Below are positions 50,899-51,062 of a stretch of DNA of 51,062 bases, in pieces; position 1 is the first letter of the stretch; each line of letters starts with the position of its first letter. Made by a program: the position numbers and the translations under genes. Source of the DNA: JAFGFY01 sp964520425. GTDB lineage: Bacteria; Desulfobacterota; DSM-4660; Desulfatiglandales; HGW-15. The notes under the pieces were generated by a model. The model had not been told where the DNA came from and searched no databases. It was given only the letters and a program-made list of their open reading frames with translations. The stretch lies in assembly GCA_964520425.1 (NCBI GenBank), contig CAZFMX010000014.1:1-51062 (forward strand), written 5' to 3'.

Positions 50899-51062
50899 GA
50901 CAGACCCTCCTGATGAGTTGGGGTTGGAGATGCATGAAAGGATTATATCGAGCAACTCTCATTAATGTCAAGATATTGTTGGCGAGCTGAAAAATTCTTT
51001 TTAGAGATATCGGGGGGTTAAAGCAGATCACATCGTGGTGGGGGTGATCGCTATTGAAGCGT
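50899..51062. other. Right-edge non-coding sequence
   Basis: Upstream region of the EF-Tu-like gene, cut by the window edge. I see no gene and no clear promoter pair. Confidence 0.4.

Noticed and set aside
50834..51031. 65-codon minus-strand ORF overlapping the EF-Tu-like start
   Set aside because: It lies in another frame with no ribosome site and no motif.

Overview
The window reads as chromosomal DNA of a Gram-negative anaerobe, most likely a member of the Desulfobacterota (former Deltaproteobacteria). This is inferred from gene content: a tungsten-type aldehyde:ferredoxin oxidoreductase (AOR) with its own MoaD-like partner, a UroD-family methyltransferase-like protein, a TRAP transporter, a NifA-like sigma-54 activator, a GAF/HD-GYP protein, a MEMO1 homologue, and a secreted protein with the start of a 'GCFIsTtAYGS' C-terminal box. 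I saw no rRNA, tRNA, CRISPR array, intact insertion sequence or phage module.

Layout. 1-919 is non-coding. 920-4243 holds a TRAP transporter (dctP-dctQ-dctM), followed by a GAF-AAA+-Fis activator (4718-6259). 6765-16565 is one tight ten-gene cluster behind a clear sigma-70 promoter: GYF/RDD protein, two zinc-finger membrane proteins, a six-helix protein, DUF4129, DUF4350, MoxR ATPase, DUF58, SpoIIM-like and a second RDD protein, most of them overlapping by a few bases. A UroD-family gene and a divergent, convergently transcribed phosphoglycerate kinase homologue follow. 19.1-22.1 kb holds envelope and small proteins. Then come GAF/HD-GYP, a dead ADP-ribosylglycohydrolase fragment, cvpA, mazG, and a plsC / LolA-like / priA operon. 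29.8-36.5 kb carries an exported MEMO1 homologue, a TlpA-like lipoprotein, an amidohydrolase, recD2 and an ELW-DGT repeat secreted protein. The right part has purD, AOR plus MoaD, a YbhGFSR-like ABC exporter, a cyclophilin-like protein, der, pyrG and a lone EF-Tu domain-2-like protein.

The most unusual content lies between genes. Three families of long imperfect palindromes recur. Family P1 has three copies (about 21.0-21.26, 29.49-29.76 and 32.27-32.50 kb) of about 200 nt, with nested helices supported by compensatory base changes and a shared core. Family P2 has seven copies of 140-200 nt; six start on or just after a stop codon and all six are oriented with that gene, with end helices whose sequence differs between copies but stays paired. 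Family P3 is a GTCATTCC...GGAATGAC palindrome. P1 and P2 look like structured RNAs or structure-bearing mobile repeats that I cannot name; they are the best candidates here for something undescribed.
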